From Kuschelorhynchus macadamiae (taxonomy: Eukaryota > Arthropoda > Insecta > Coleoptera > Curculionidae), in assembly GCA_030620095.1 (NCBI GenBank), contig JAUTXW010000598.1:2133001-2197000 (forward strand): a stretch of DNA of 64,000 nucleotides, read 5' to 3'. Below, piece after piece: positions 53,823 through 63,114 of this stretch; within the stretch, counting starts at the first letter, position 1, and each line of letters opens with the position of its first letter. Below the pieces are notes generated by a model that worked only from the letters and a program-made list of their open reading frames with translations, ran no database searches and had not been told where the DNA came from. A program made the position numbers and the translations under genes.

Positions 53823-53880
<58 letters not shown>
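53823..53880. repeat. (TA)n microsatellite
   Basis: TA units directly followed by the CCGGGTGGTCC end of the next mariner element. The sequence left of it (AACAATATAAAAGGAAGGTC) resembles the complement of the sequence right of the TA tract at 57706-57792. Confidence 0.95.
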
Positions 53881-53882
<2 letters not shown>

Positions 53883-54230
53883 GGGTGGTCCTTTTAAAGT
53901 GTTACAAAGCGATATTGAGAAAACGGCTGATTGAAAATAAATGAAATTTCTAGGGATGCAATAGGTCGTTGGGGGACATTTTTTGACAGAGTAAGTAATG
54001 TTTTAACCCTTTGCACTGTTTAGGGGTGGGGAGTAACTTTTAAATGTTAAATGGAAAGGTGCAGTTTTTTTTCCAGATTCGTAATCTCCAGAAAAAACTA
54101 CGTTATAATCAATGAATAATTTAATGTCGATGTCACTAGGCTAAATTCAACAAAATTAAAAAGAAAATCAACAGAAGAAAAAACTGATATTAGGTACATG
54201 ATTTATCAGATGTTCAAAATGATGGCCATT

Positions 54231-55201
54231 TTATTCTAAACATATATCAACTTTTTTTCGAAAAGAATTCCGCACTCTGAATAACATATCTGGGGTGATT
54301 TCACGAACTGCAAGCGTAATCCTTTCTTTCATGTCTTCGGCTGTGGTTGGAGCAGTCCCCATAACTTTTTCTTTGACAAAACCCCACAAGAAAAAATCAA
54401 GGGGGGTTAAGTCTGGCAATCTTGCAGGCCAATTTACTGGTCCCCCACGTCCAATCCATCTGTTAGGGTGTCATTCAATATAGCACGTGCTTCTCGACAG
54501 TGATGTGGTGGTGCGCCGTCTTGTTGGAACCAAATTGCTTCACGTTGTTGCTCTGGAATATTTGGCATCAATCTTTGCAAGTCATTTCGAAGGAAATCGC
54601 AGTATCGCTGCGACACCACCCCACCCCACACCAAGTATCGACCAAGGCTGTTGATTAGCGACTGTTCGCATCCAGTGTGGATTTTCTTCAGCCCAATAAT
54701 GCATATTGTGACGATTGACTTGACCATGGTCAGTGAATGTTGTTTCGTCAGAAAATATTACGTTTTGTGAGTTGTTTTCATTGATAGTCGAAACCACCGA
54801 CAAAATTGCACCCGGTCTCTCGAAGTCCTGTCCATACAATTCTTGATGTAAGGTAATATGGTAAGGATGAAATCTAAAATTGTGCAAAATCCTGAGAACG
54901 GAAGTTTTACACATTCCGGCATCTTTGGATAGTTCTCGGGAACCAATATGAGGGTTGAGAGCCACTGTTCCCAAAACTGCTACCGCCATGTCGTCGTTCG
55001 TTTGGTTTTTCTCCTGCTGCGTTTTCTGGACGAGAGTTGGCCGGTCTGGCGACTCCTAGTCTCTAATCGCTTGAACCCCATGTGAGATTTTGGTGGTAAG
55101 TGAAGAAATCTTATCGCCCAAAGTTCAGAAGCATTGCGATAGTTTTTTCTACATTCTCCGAGAATTAATAACATATCAACTTGGCAATCGAATTGATTCA
55201 T
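54231..55201 (-). pseudogene. DD41D-type mariner transposase, frameshifted
   Basis: Minus strand, several frames: CQVDMLLILGECRKNYRNAS, ELWAIRFLHLPPKSHMGFKR, VALNPHIGSRELSKDAGMCK and TSVLRILHNFRFHPYHITLH (second helix-turn-helix), VIFSDETTFTDHGQVNRHNM, AIWFQQDGAPPHHCREARAI, GGPVNW-type sequence, LPDLTPLDFFLWGFVKEKVM, ERITLAVREITPDMLFRVRN. All three catalytic Asp codons are present. Second to third spacing is about 41. Several frameshifts and stops. Confidence 0.85.
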
Positions 55202-55529
55202 TTTAAGGATAGGTAGTTAAAATCTCAATTAAGATTATTAAATATGAACAGAAATAACACAGCTAAATAATAAACGAGCGGAACTTAAAAAAAAAACAAT
55301 AAACGAACACAATGAACACTTATTTTAACAAGACGCTTAAACTAAAGACTTTAAACTCGAAGATAATTTAAGAAAATTACTGGCAATATCATAACATGTC
55401 AAGTCGTTCATTGTCATGATAACTGCAATAGTGGCGGCTCGTGAATCATCTCTGCAGTGCCTCAGAGCTCCCAAAAAAATCAGGAAAAAAATAATTAACT
55501 ACATAATCTAACCAAAATACCGTATTTTT

Positions 55530-55925
55530 TTACCCAGTTGACATGGTAATTCTCGGAGGATGTAGAAAAAACAACGACAATGCTTCTGAATAAAATGGTT
55601 GTCATTTCGAACACCTATTATAATAAAATTATGTACCTAATATCAGTTTTTTCTTCTGCTGAATTTCTTTTTCATTTTTTACATTAAATTATTCATTGAT
55701 TATAACGTAGTTTTTTCTCGACTTAAAACGATCTGGAACGAAAACTAAAACCTCTAAAAAGTGGTGACTGCTCCAACTACAGCCGAAGACATGAGAGAAA
55801 GGATTACGCGTGCAGTTCGTGAAATCACCCCAGATATGTTATTCAGAGTGCGGAATTCTTTTCGAAAGAGAGTTGATAAATGTTTAGAACAAAATGGCCG
55901 TCATTTTGAACATCTGATAAAATAA
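55530..55925 (+). pseudogene. Reversed transposase pieces in the right arm of mariner-4
   Basis: Plus strand: PVDMVILGGCRKNNDNAS (compare CQVDMLLILGECRKNYRNAS on the other strand) is joined directly to 3' UTR-like sequence. After that comes TTAEDMRERITRAVREITPD, MLFRVRNSFRKRVDKCLEQN and GRHFEHLIK, the transposase C-terminus. The pieces form one or two deletion derivatives opposite to the main copy. Confidence 0.75.
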
Positions 55926-56329
55926 AATCATATACCTAACACCAGTTTTTTCGTCTGTTGATTTTCTTTTTAATTTTGTTGAGTTTAGCGTAGTGACATT
56001 GACATTGACATTAAATTAAATTATTCACTGAATATAACGTAGTTTTATCTGGAGATAACGAATCTGGAAAAGAAACTGCAATCTTTTCATTTAACATTTA
56101 AAAGTTACCCCCCACCCCTAAACAGTGGAAAGGGTTAAAACAATACTTACTCCGTCAAAAAATGTCCCCAACAACCCATTGCATCTCTAGAAATTTAATT
56201 TATTTTCAATCAGCCGTTTTCTCAATATAGCTTTGTAACACTTTAAATGGACCAACCGGTATATATTATTAAATTCAAAATAGTTTTGTTCTAAACAGAT
56301 AGAAAGCAAATTCATTATTTCTTATATCC

Positions 56330-56765
56330 ATTACATCAGACATATTGGATCATAATAATCTCTATAACAATCAATATCATCATGATATTAAATTCACAAT
56401 AGAAATTAAATCTAAAGGAACGATTCCCTTTCTAGATGTATTTGTTCAAAGGAAGGAAAATGGTACATTAGGATATTCTGTGTATAGAAAACCGACGTAT
56501 ATTTAAATGCAAATTTTCACCACCATCTAGCACAAAAGAAATCGGTTATTAATGCGTTAGCATAACATAACATCGGAAACATCGAAACTAACCGAAGCTC
56601 TGAAAAGGAATGGCTATTGCATTGAAGATATTACGCGTTCAATTAAAAGATATAGTAATCCAAGTCCGCGAAAGGAGATTGATAAGGAGCCACCGTTAGG
56701 TAGTGTTGTTCTTCCATACATACATGGCACTATAGACAAAATAGGACCACTACTTCGATATTGAT
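56330..56765 (+). mobile_element. Penelope-like element (family A) fragment
   Basis: Plus strand: SDILDHNNL, a deletion, DIKFTIEIKSKGTIPFLDVF, VQRKENGTLGYSVYRKPT, then the connector KLTEALKRNGYCIEDITRSI, KEPPLGSVVLPYIHGTIDKI. It is closest to element B at 30163-32173. The RT palm with VDD is deleted, and it ends before the nuclease. Confidence 0.8.
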
Positions 56766-56822
56766 AAGATTTTTGAAAATTCATATGAAGCATAACAATT
56801 TTCAATAAATATACTATCATGT

Positions 56823-57252
56823 CCACAAATTAAGTTACAATTGTGGATGTTTTCAAAGCGATTAAATAAGCGGCCAGGTCTTCTTACTTCTGGAATTGTT
56901 TTTTTGTATGACAATCCATAACAACTTAAAGAAATTTTTGATTAACCACCGTACAGCCCAGATCTTGCGCCTAGTGATTATCTCTTTCCCGACTTAAAAC
57001 GATTTTTAATAGGTGATCGATGCAACACCGAAGGTGAAATAAAAACTATGATTTCGGACTGGATGAACACGTTAGACGCCAATTTTCTAGATAGTGGTAC
57101 ACAAAAGCGGGTGACACACTACGATAAAAGTCTGAATCTAAATGGCAAATATCTTGAACTAAGTAGTTTAATACATTTAAGCAAATTTAAATAAAAAATA
57201 TTTAATGCAAAATGTTTTGCAGTTTTTCTGACTAATGGAACTTAGTTTGTGG
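56823..57252 (+). mobile_element. Deleted DD34D-type mariner with terminal inverted repeats
   Basis: CCACAAATTAAGTTACAA at the left and its complement (CTTAGTTTGTGG) at the right form short inverted repeats, 430 bases in total. The interior plus strand gives LLTSGIVFLYDNP, PPYSPDLAPSDYLFPDLKRF, GDRCNTEGEIKTMISDW, VTHYDKSLNLNGKYLEL. This is the C-terminal third of a classical mariner transposase (SETMAR-like type). It is a separate lineage from the WPPRSPDLTPLD-type elements of this window. Confidence 0.85.
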
Positions 57253-57702
57253 ATATGCCTCGTAATTTATCCAACGAACATAGCTTCCACACAACTAGGA
57301 TGTAAACGCTGGAAAATCTTGCCACATTTGTCAAAATTCCTTAGATCGATATAAATACTCATCATGACGTATTATAAAATATTCAAGGACTACTATAATT
57401 ACGATACAGCATCCGACAAATTTTTTTTATTTTCTCCTTTCTCCCTTTTTAATTCTTCGTAATCTACAGACACGAGATGCCTTAGTCAGTGAATGAAGGC
57501 CGCTATTTATTGCTTCTTCTCTACCTCGCCCCCGGTGTTTATTTAATACCGGGTAAGATTGATATCTGGAACTTTACGCTCGTAAGGATTGGGAGAGATA
57601 AGCCGAAGATAAATTCTAAATTACTTTAATGGTGTTTCTAGTGTACATAGAAAGGCGAAATTGTGCTTCTAACAGTAAAATTTATATTAGGTTTTGCCTA
57701 AG

Positions 57703-57705
<3 letters not shown>
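57253..57705. other. Unrecognised intergenic or intron sequence
   Basis: No coding homology or inverted repeat seen. Confidence 0.45.

Positions 57706-57792
<87 letters not shown>
57706..57792. repeat. (TA)n microsatellite
   Basis: About 43 TA units at the 3' side of a minus-strand PLE-like terminal sequence. Confidence 0.95.
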
Positions 57793-57794
<2 letters not shown>

Positions 57795-58362
57795 TGGGGT
57801 TATTTTCTTGGACCTTTCTTGTATATTGTTAGTATTTGTTTAAAATTAAAATTAAACAACTATTTTCACGTATTCATGTCTCGTTTTAATAACGTTTCGG
57901 CTATAACTTGAGCCTTTATCAAATTCTACAATATTAGAAAGATTAAAATGGGTTTTAAAATAAAATACTAAAATGAAAACAGACATAGTTTCAAACATAT
58001 ATGGACACAATTACAATGAAAAACAAATTAAAACTACACCGATCAGACTGGACATTTACTTCAATATCTAACAATACTAGAATAATACGACGTTGTTTTA
58101 TGTGGCAGTGATATTTTTCCCTTTAAATACTTTGGTTTTTATTTTATATACAAGGACTGTATAATAAATTGGTGTATTTTGGAACCTACCGGGTTTGTAT
58201 ATTACATGTCGCACATTTTATTTTAAAAGGGTGTGGTATATTTTATTTTTTTATATCTGTTTTTGCGTTTACAGAATTAGAATTTTTTTGGATGCAAACC
58301 ACTTCGTAAAACTCTCTTTTTTTTAGGTTAGTCTCAGTAATAAGTATTTTATTATTACATTA

Positions 58363-58363
<1 letters not shown>
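57793..58363 (-). mobile_element. PLE-like terminal sequence with degenerate hammerhead-like motif
   Basis: The minus strand at 57923-57887 has TTGATAA, a GGCT...AGCC hairpin, then GAAACGTT, in the same order as the family A motif but with a damaged core. It is followed by about 95 bases and the TA tract. 57970-58363 shows nothing else recognisable. Confidence 0.4.
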
Positions 58364-58431
<68 letters not shown>

Positions 58432-58436
58432 TATAA
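58364..58436. repeat. (TA)n microsatellite
   Basis: TA units with two AATA interruptions, directly at the 3' end of the minus-strand PLE 58438-59612. Confidence 0.95.
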
Positions 58437-58437
58437 T

Positions 58438-59612
58438 GTGTTTTCATTCCGGGTGTACATCCGTTCACTACTGTCGTTCTGAAAAGAACAGTTTTGCTGA
58501 CGTTTCGCCAAAATCACATTTAGCATTTTCGAAGCTTTCTTTCTCGCGTCCGAATAGAGACTGAAGTGTTGGTGACTGCGACGCTTCCTTTTATACCCCC
58601 ACTCGGGGCCGAAGGTTATATCTGCGCAGGCGTTGGTCGTTAGTTATGTTTTCCGGTTGGTGCTGTTGTTGTTGCGCTAACTGCGCTTGAGTTTTTGCGA
58701 TTTTAGATTTGTCGATTATTGTCTTCCATACTGTTGGTAGTTTTAATGATTCGTCCCTTTTATTCAAATCACCTTGTTTTTCAATTTCTATGGCTTCTCG
58801 GATTATTCTGGTCTTATAATGTTCTATATTGGCAATCTCTCTACACCCATCGAAATTTATTTTATGGCCGGTTTCCTGATGGTGTAGGAATAAAGCTGAG
58901 GTTGTTTGTTTATTTCTGATGCTGAGTTTATGCTCTTCCACTCTTGCTGATATTCGCCTGTTAGTTTGCCCTATGTACAACTTTTCACAGTCCTGGCACG
59001 GAATACTGTACACTCCGTGGTTTTCCAGTTTGATTTTATCTTTTGGGTTTCCGAGTAGTTTACCTATAGTTGTTTGTGGCTTGTGTATTGTTTGTATGTT
59101 GTGTTTCCTCAGAATTCTTCCGATTCTGTCTGTTGTGCCTTTTACATATGGTAGGACTACTCGTTGCTTTCCCGGTTCGTATTTTTTGTTGTTCGTTGTT
59201 CGGGAAACCTGTGCATTAATAGCTTTCTCTATGGTGCGATTTGTGTAGCCATTTTTCTTTAAAGCACTAGATATTACCTTAAGTTCGTTTTGTCTCGTCT
59301 GTGTTTCAGTTAGTCGCACGGATCTAGATATTAGAGTATTTGCCACAGCTTGAATTTGTGCTGGGTGATGATGTGATTTTGCATTCAAATATCTGTCTGT
59401 ATGTGTTGGCTTTCTATACACGGTGTATTCGAAGTGTCCGTTATACAGTTTTGTGACCAAAACATCTAAAAATGGTAGTTTGTTGTTTTCCTCTAACTCT
59501 AGAGTAAATTGTATTCTGGGGTGGATTGAATTTACGTGAGTCAGAAATTTTTCGAGCTCTGCATGACCATGTTGCCATATAATAAATATGTCATCCACAT
59601 AACGAATCCATA
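58438..59612 (-). mobile_element. Penelope-like element (family B2), 5' truncated
   Basis: Minus strand: coding 59612-58591, then a 3' region with a GGCGAAACGTC motif at 58497-58531 and the TA tract. The 5' end stops at the catalytic RYVDD of the RT, and there it joins a plus-strand copy of the same element (59617-59757). Confidence 0.88.
58591..59612 (-). CDS. PLE polyprotein, RT C-terminus plus GIY-YIG nuclease, open to natural stop
   Basis: About 340 codons without interruption: LWIRYVDDIFIIWQHGHAEL, KLPFLDVLVTKLYNGHFEYT, VYRKPTHTDRYLNAKSHHHP, connector KNGYTNRTIEKAINAQVSRT, VVLPYVKGTTDRIGRILRKH. The nuclease follows with HGVYSIPCQDCEKLYIGQTN, RRISARVEEHKLSIRNK, LFLHHQETGHKINFD, REAIEIEKQGDLNKRDE. 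It ends with a basic tail RRYNLRPRVGV. GVY, YIGQT and the Arg and His residues of GIY-YIG are present. The PLE protein makes cDNA and cuts the target. Only the 5' truncation disables it, so this copy is young. Confidence 0.88.
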
Positions 59613-59616
59613 ATTT

Positions 59617-59757
59617 CTGAATAAACACAACATACAAACAATACACAAGCCACAAACAACTATAGGTAAACTACTCGGAAACCCAAAAGATAAAATCAAA
59701 CTGGAAAACCACGGAGTGTACAGTATTCCGTGCCAGGACTGTGAAAAGTTGTACGTA
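59617..59757 (+). mobile_element. Opposite-strand fragment of the same PLE (head to head)
   Basis: Plus strand: KHNIQTIHKPQTTIGKLLGN, PKDKIKLENHGVYSIPCQDC, EKLYV. This is practically identical to the same segment of the minus-strand copy (about 59110-58970). It runs to the TA tract at 59758. Confidence 0.9.
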
Positions 59758-59760
59758 GTA

Positions 59761-59797
<37 letters not shown>
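59758..59797. repeat. (TA)n microsatellite
   Basis: TA units following the truncated plus-strand PLE fragment. Confidence 0.95.
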
Positions 59798-59801
<4 letters not shown>

Positions 59802-60724
59802 GAGTGACTCATTTTCTCAATTTTTAGCCAGGGGTTTTTCGAATCTGATATAGCTGTTGCTTGTAAGAGGCGCTACCTACGTGTCTTTCTACTCCTTCGA
59901 ACAATCAGAACTTTTGGTAAGACCCTGTAATACATTTTTGAGTAAAATAAATGATTCCTTTCTCATTTTTACGTCAAAAAGGTATGCTTGTTAAAAGTGG
60001 ATACGAGCAACCGTTTTCGAGATATTTGGATTTAAAAGAATTTCAGTGCAAGTGATTTTTTGTCACAACATTTTAAAAGTTTGTCTTTTGTCCAGATTTA
60101 AACGCATCTTAACACAAAAGCTTTGAAGTGAAGGGTTAACACGTTTTTTTGAGGTGTGTATTGAGTGTGTGATAACATCTCAATTCGGTTCGAGCTACTT
60201 GATTAAAACATAATTACACCTGAGCTAGACTAGACTAACATTATTAATTCCTTAAACAATAAGTTGATGGTTCTATAAATTATTACCACATATTTACAAT
60301 AATCGAAAAAGCTGTGATGGACATTTTTTGCAATTGAGTTAATTACGGTTCAATGATATGGCCTACTTAATTAATTAATAATTAAAATTATTATTATTAG
60401 GTTATTTTTAATAAAACATCGGCTAGGCTATTTTTAAAAAATTCCACCATTTACTTCTAAGCACAAGTTAGATCTGCGGTGACATTTTGATACGAATCCA
60501 AGATGGCGGAACAAAATGGCGGCATAATAAAATATTTAAAAATTCAGCCTGAAAAAACTGCTTAATGGTTTGATTTCAAATTGTGTGCCATAACAAATTG
60601 TGGTATAGGGATAAACTAGCAAAATATTGGTAATAATTCAAGATGGTCGAACAAAATGGCGGCCAAATAAAATGTTTGTAATCGTGAAAAAATCATGCTC
60701 CTAGATTTTACATATATTTACGTT
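59798..60724. other. Unrecognised sequence with a small repeated block
   Basis: CAAGATGG-CGAACAAAATGGCGGC occurs twice, at about 60499 and 60641, with similar downstream sequence (TAATAAAAT). No coding homology. ACAGAGTGACTCATTTTC at 59799 may be the start of a lost DNA element. Confidence 0.4.
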
Positions 60725-60770
60725 ATAATAATAATAATAATAATTTTATTTCATTAATAAAACAGATGTA
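60725..60770 (-). mobile_element. 3' tail of a LINE, (ATT)n, cut off by mariner-2
   Basis: Read on the minus strand, the sequence right of mariner-2 (63113 leftward) joins across the TA duplicate to CATCTGTTTTATTAATGAA and then AAATTATTATTATTATTATT, a LINE-type tail. The element's coding part is at 63334-64000. Confidence 0.65.
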
Positions 60771-61275
60771 CAGGGTGTCCCATTTTCGTAGGTTTTACGG
60801 GGTTTCCAGCTTATGAGTAGAGATAGAGAGATGCGGTTTTCGCGACACCGTGCTACTTTTCGATGAAACTAAAGAGGCCGCAAACAGATTTGCCCTAACC
60901 ATTTTAGTTTCCGTGCTACAGGGTGATTTTGAAAATTTGTCATTTTCGGACACCCCCTGTAACTCAGCTATCGTAAAATATATTTAAAATGTTTCAACTG
61001 GTATTTATAGATTTTTTCACGTAGAATTCAGTGGCGTACTCAGATTTTTGCTGAGAGTCATAGTTTTTGACATATTGGCATAACCTACTATTTTTTAAAA
61101 GGGACACCCTATATATTATTTTTTCATCTTATTCTTCGTGTCGAGAGCTTTTCAAAAACATACCATAAGTCATATTTATTTTCATAAATAACATGAAAAA
61201 ATGCATTTTTCTTTAAACGGATTTATGGCATAGCAGATCAATCGAAATAAGAGAAGGTGGCTGTGGTAGCCATGG
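60771..61275 (+). repeat. Left terminal inverted repeat of mariner-2
   Basis: Reverse complement of 62609-63112. It ends with GAGAAGGTGGCTGTGG, about 100 bases before the transposase ATG, so it should also carry the promoter. Confidence 0.93.
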
Positions 61276-61377
61276 CAACGCCAACAAAAATATGATCAGG
61301 CAGCCATTACTGCTGTCATTTTTGGCATTATTGCGTTTAAATTTTTCTTGACGTCTATTATAATTATTGTTTTCAAT

Positions 61378-62511
61378 ATGGCTCAGAATCAAAAATTTGA
61401 ATATTTTGAGAAATATGATATGAACGCGTGTTTTATATTGTCTAATGAAGATGCAGATCAGGCGGCAGAGCTTTATCTGAACAGGTTAGTTCTTTTTTAT
61501 CTTCCTGCATTTTGACTTTATTGGTTCGCTTTATTTTATCTTAGATATCCCGAGAGAAGACAACCAGAAAAAAGAATTTTTCAAAAAATTAAAAATAATC
61601 TTTGCCAATATGGATCTTTTAACAAGCCTCGATCGCGAACTTACAATAAAGACAACGAAGAATCTGAGGTCAACGTTTTAGCCCTCGTTCAGACAGCTCC
61701 TGAAACATCTTGCAGGAAAATAGACGAAGAGGCGGGTGTACCGAAAACCAAAGTGCAGAAAATTTTGAAAAAGCACAAATTCAAACCCTATAAATACAAA
61801 CTTGTGCATCATCTGCATCCTGGTGATGCAGAGCGCAGATTGGAGTTCTGCAATTGGTTTATAAATATGAAGGCAGAAGATATCGATTTTGAAAAAAAGA
61901 TTATTTGGTCAGACGAGGCACATTTTACTAGTTCAGGGATTTTAAATAGACACAACACGCGATTTTGGAGTCAAGAAAACAACCATGTTATTTTTCCTAG
62001 GGAGCGTCAGGGCAGATTTGGATTCAATGTCTCCTGTTTTATTTTCAACCGAAAAATAGTTTACCAAATATATGAAGGAAATCTGAATTCGATTGGTTAC
62101 GTGCGAATCCTAGAAGACGCATTAGGAATTTTGGATGATGTTCCCTTGGCTCAACTAAATAGGATTTATTTCCAGCAAGACGGAGCTCCAGCCCACAATG
62201 CCAGAATAAGTCAAAACTGGCTTAACGACCATTTTCCTGGAAGACGGATAGGAACACACGGACTTGTTCGATGGCCACCACGACGATCCCCTGACCTCTC
62301 AGTTTTAGATTTCTTTTTGTGGGGTTATTTAGAAAACAAGGTTTATGTAAGGCGATACGAAAACTTAGAACAACTAAGAATGGCCACCGAAAACGCTTTT
62401 GCAGAGTTACAGAGACAGTCATTTACAATAGAAAATGCATTAAAAAGAATTTTTAAAGTTTGTCACACTTGTAGGACACATAATGGTCTACAATTTGAAC
62501 AATATTTGTAG
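61378..62511 (+). CDS. Mariner-type transposase, intact, two exons
   Basis: Exon 1 is 61378-61484 and exon 2 is 61545-62511, intron 60 bases (GTTAGT donor, TATCTTAG acceptor). Spliced it has 357 residues without a stop: MAQNQKFEYFEKYDMNACFI, ELYLNRYPERRQPEKRIFQK (DNA-binding part), RKIDEEAGVPKTKVQKILKK (second helix-turn-helix), IIWSDEAHFTSSGILNRHNT, YFQQDGAPAHNARISQNWLN, RWPPRRSPDLSVLDFFLWGY. Second and third catalytic Asp are 42 residues apart, one more than the DD41D relatives because of a doubled Arg codon. Unspliced, the first 36 residues would be lost. Confidence 0.9.
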
Positions 62512-62608
62512 TTTTAATGAAATTATAATTATTACCTTTTACCTACTTCCTAATTTTTTCTGATGCTGTTACTTTGTTATTTCGTTAATAAATATTTGTT
62601 AACTTTTT

Positions 62609-63112
62609 CCATGGCTCCACAGCCACCTTCTCTTATTTCGATTGATCTGCTATGCCATAAATCCGTTTAAAGAAAAATGCATTTTTTCATGTTATTTATG
62701 AAAATAAATATTACTTATGGTATGTTTTTGAAAAGCTCTCGACACGAAGAATAAGATGAAAAAATAATATATAGGGTGTCCCTTTTAAAAAATAGTAGGT
62801 TATGCCAATATGTCAAAAACTATGACTCTCAGCAAAAATCTGAGTACGCCACTGAATTCTACGTGAAAAAATCTATAAATACCAGTTGAAACATTTTAAA
62901 TATATTTTACGATAGCTGAGTTACAGGGGGTGTCCGAAAATGACAAATTTTCAAAATCACCCTGTAGCACGGAAACTAAAATGGTTAGGGCAAATCTGTT
63001 TGCGGCCTCTTTAGTTTCATCGAAAAGTAGCACGGTGTCGCGAAAACCGCATCTCTCTATCTCTACTCATAAGCTGGAAACCCCGTAAAACCTACGAAAA
63101 TGGGACACCCTG
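62609..63112 (-). repeat. Right terminal inverted repeat of mariner-2
   Basis: Near-identical inverted copy of 60771-61275, starting about 100 bases after the transposase stop. Confidence 0.93.
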
Positions 63113-63114
63113 TA

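Larger units (their letters stand above)
53881..56259. mobile_element. Mariner-type composite with about 480-bp inverted arms that include coding sequence (mariner-4)
   Basis: CCGGGTGGTCC at the left and GGACCAACCGG at the right, TA outside both. Left arm 53881-54358 matches 55770-56259 inverted. The left part is a minus-strand transposase (55201-54231). The right part is an opposite-strand derivative with a transposase N-terminal scrap (55530-55600), a partial 3' UTR copy (55600-55720) and the C-terminus plus full 3' end (55770-56259). A hAT-like CAGTGGCGGCTCGTGA-related sequence lies at 55427-55442. Confidence 0.85.
60771..63112 (+). mobile_element. Mariner-type DNA transposon with about 505-bp terminal inverted repeats (mariner-2)
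   Basis: CAGGGTGTCCCATTTTCGTA and its exact complement end the element, with TA at 60769-60770 and 63113-63114. Arms 60771-61275 and 62609-63112 are almost identical, the difference being one or a few bases. Inside the arms subterminal GGTGTCC-like motifs recur (near 60918, 60950 and 61103). An intact two-exon transposase lies between. It is probably the youngest DNA element of the window and plausibly autonomous. Confidence 0.93.

Noticed and set aside
53700..53897. Open frame ending in a long Tyr-Ile repeat
   Set aside because: The repeat is the translation of a TA microsatellite. The same artefact occurs at 58323-58526. No gene is supported.
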